DNA of 64,000 nt from Torreya grandis (Eukaryota > Streptophyta > Pinopsida > Cupressales > Taxaceae): contig JARHVA010000459.1 in the NCBI GenBank assembly GCA_037957365.1, forward strand, positions 715,001 through 779,000. The letters are read 5' to 3'. The position numbers and the translations under genes are program-made. Shown in pieces: positions 62,630 through 64,000 of the stretch. Positions within the stretch are counted from its first letter, which is position 1. The number at the start of each line of letters is the position of its first letter. Below the pieces are notes generated by a model. The model worked only from the letters and a program-made list of their open reading frames with translations, was not told where the DNA came from and searched no databases.

Positions 62630-64000
62630 ATGATGTATCTTTGGAGTCACCATTAATGCTTGAATAGATACCTCTAAAGGCTGACTATTGAAAACAACAC
62701 CAAAAATATCTTAACATCTTGGAATAAGACTCTCAAAAGGCATGAAAAATACTATTTTCACTTGGATTTGCACCATTTGATGAGATTAAAATCTCTCCTC
62801 ATCTAAGTGGCATATGGAATCACCTCTAGGCTTGTGGGTAGCCTAGGGAATGAGGTAAATCTCTAAATAGGGTTAGCTCCCTTGATGTACCACTTTGGAT
62901 TTCAACTAATAATAAACTTAAGGGGTGAAAAGGGAGAATTATAAATGACATAAAACTAATATAATGGAGGTGATACACCAAATAACATGACTACGTCCAG
63001 CCATATGCATATTGCACTTGAAATCAAAGGACAAACTAAGCATATGATTCTCCAATCTTTATCTTCTCATATCAATGATCCATTATGAAATTATGGATGA
63101 ATGTGTAAATATAGGATGAATAGATAAGAGAATTATTAGGGAACTAATTAACATACTATCTCACTCAATCTTTGACATCTCCTTGAACACTTCACATGCC
63201 CTACAAGAAGAACCTTTCCAACTACAAATATGATGAAAGAATGAAACAACATGATAACGAATACTTAGTATTCACTTTTGAAAAATCATGGAGGAGGTAA
63301 AAATGAGTAATATTACTGATAAAAATGTATATATTTGATTATGGATTTTCCATACTTAGGTGGAACATCCAATACAATGCCAAAATGGCTAGTTCTTATA
63401 GAACTTAAGAGAGAAAGAAGAAAAAAGAAGTTAAATGGTCATAAGGACACTTGTAAATCTGATCCAAGGATTTAGTTTTTCATTTTTAGATATTTTTAAA
63501 TGAATAATTCAAGTTTAAGAGCTACAAGTGTCAATCAAAGTCACAAACTTCATGAAAAGTGACAAGAAACTCTTCATTTTGGCTCAAAAAACCTACCTAC
63601 ATGATTAGCCCTATTTGAATACTTTATAACTGATTAGGATAAGTTAAAATTATTTTAATTAATTGTAAGGAAATCATAAATGACTATACACATATTATTT
63701 TTAGTCTTTGTCATCTGGAAGCACTTGGAAAGGAGCGACCATCATCCTCTATCTAGAAAATTCCTATTCCATGCACCCTGCACACTTGGATTTAAAAAAG
63801 AGATTATTTGATCATTAAAATATATAAAAGGAAGTTAATTAAATTTTTAAAGTACCTCCATGTGATTATAATCATCAAGTACACCTTAAAACTCCATCCA
63901 CTTGAAGTTTACACACTTTTTTCTAGCTTGTCCACTATGCCAGTTTTGACTGGCTGAGTTGAAACACTTAGTTCGTAACCTTATGAGTTATTTCAAGTAA
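62630..64000 (-). repeat. Element C terminal repeat, right copy (5' LTR by orientation, truncated)
   Basis: This is the partner of the left copy and is cut by the window end while still aligning (the last shared blocks are GCTTGTCCACTATGCCAG and TGGCTGAGTTGAAACAC). Its inner end on the minus strand is near ACATCATC at about 62630, followed by TGGTCAAGAAGCC, which sits where a primer-binding site should be but is not a tRNA complement that I can name. Confidence 0.78.

Larger units (their letters stand above)
54611..64000 (-). mobile_element. Element C: minus-strand LTR element with gag-like protein, no pol seen (truncated by window)
   Basis: A direct repeat pair (54.7-56.0 kb and 62.6-64.0 kb) encloses a minus-strand gag-like frame at 62550-59925. 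Read on the minus strand, the 5' repeat ends near 62630 and the frame starts some 80 bases later, as expected for a retrotransposon leader. No polymerase is visible between the frame and the left repeat. The right repeat runs off the window, so the LTR length cannot be measured. The left repeat continues beyond 55980 to an unknown point. Confidence 0.6.

Overview
The window reads as a stretch of plant nuclear DNA from a large, retrotransposon-filled genome. It is very AT-rich, nearly free of CG dinucleotides and visibly poor in CAG/CTG, and it holds no intact host gene. I see no rRNA, tRNA, CRISPR or bacterial-type operon. Every long coding stretch I recognise is a dead LTR-retrotransposon protein. 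Its stop codons lie almost entirely where the family has Gln or Trp, while the surrounding frame often stays readable for hundreds of codons. That is the signature of long-term C-to-T loss at methylated cytosines. Base composition, tRNA-Met-type priming and old decayed elements would suit a gymnosperm such as Welwitschia, whose genome is known for unusually low GC. The species is inference only.

Layout. 1-3.9 kb: nothing recognised. 3.9-5.2 kb: first copy of a 1.25-kb dispersed repeat (second copy 37.9-39.1 kb). 5.7-6.1 kb: palindrome-rich repeats. 6.2-7.3 kb: possible decayed plant-mobile-domain protein. 8.2-8.7 kb: simple repeats. 10.2-18.1 kb: element D, a Ty3/gypsy Tat/Ogre-like element with both LTRs, gag and protease but no polymerase. 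19.6-22.8 kb (minus strand): element E, another Ty3 gag-protease remnant. 22.8-23.3 kb: tandem palindromic units. 23.7-33.2 kb: element A, a Ty1/copia element with both LTRs, a tRNA-Met-type primer site and gag only. 37.2-37.9 kb: a second palindrome array. 40.2-46.0 kb: element G, with a Ty3-like protease remnant, a 1.39-kb inverted duplication carrying an unrecognised protein, and a 430-bp direct duplication. 46.1-54.6 kb: element B, a copia element of the same family as A, with protease, integrase, reverse transcriptase and RNase H but without the gag capsid domain. 54.6-64.0 kb: element C on the minus strand, with paired terminal repeats (the right one cut by the window edge) around a gag-like protein and no visible polymerase.

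Taken together, most elements keep gag (with or without protease) and have no polymerase, while the one element with a polymerase has lost gag. In life these would have been partly parasitic families relying on relatives in trans. The most unusual structures are (i) the inverted/direct duplication with its unrecognised protein, (ii) tandem arrays whose units are themselves palindromes (an AT-rich type in intergenic DNA and a GTGGGGG...CTCCAC type before the 3' LTR of element D), and (iii) a hairpin filler sequence at a 1.2-kb LTR deletion.
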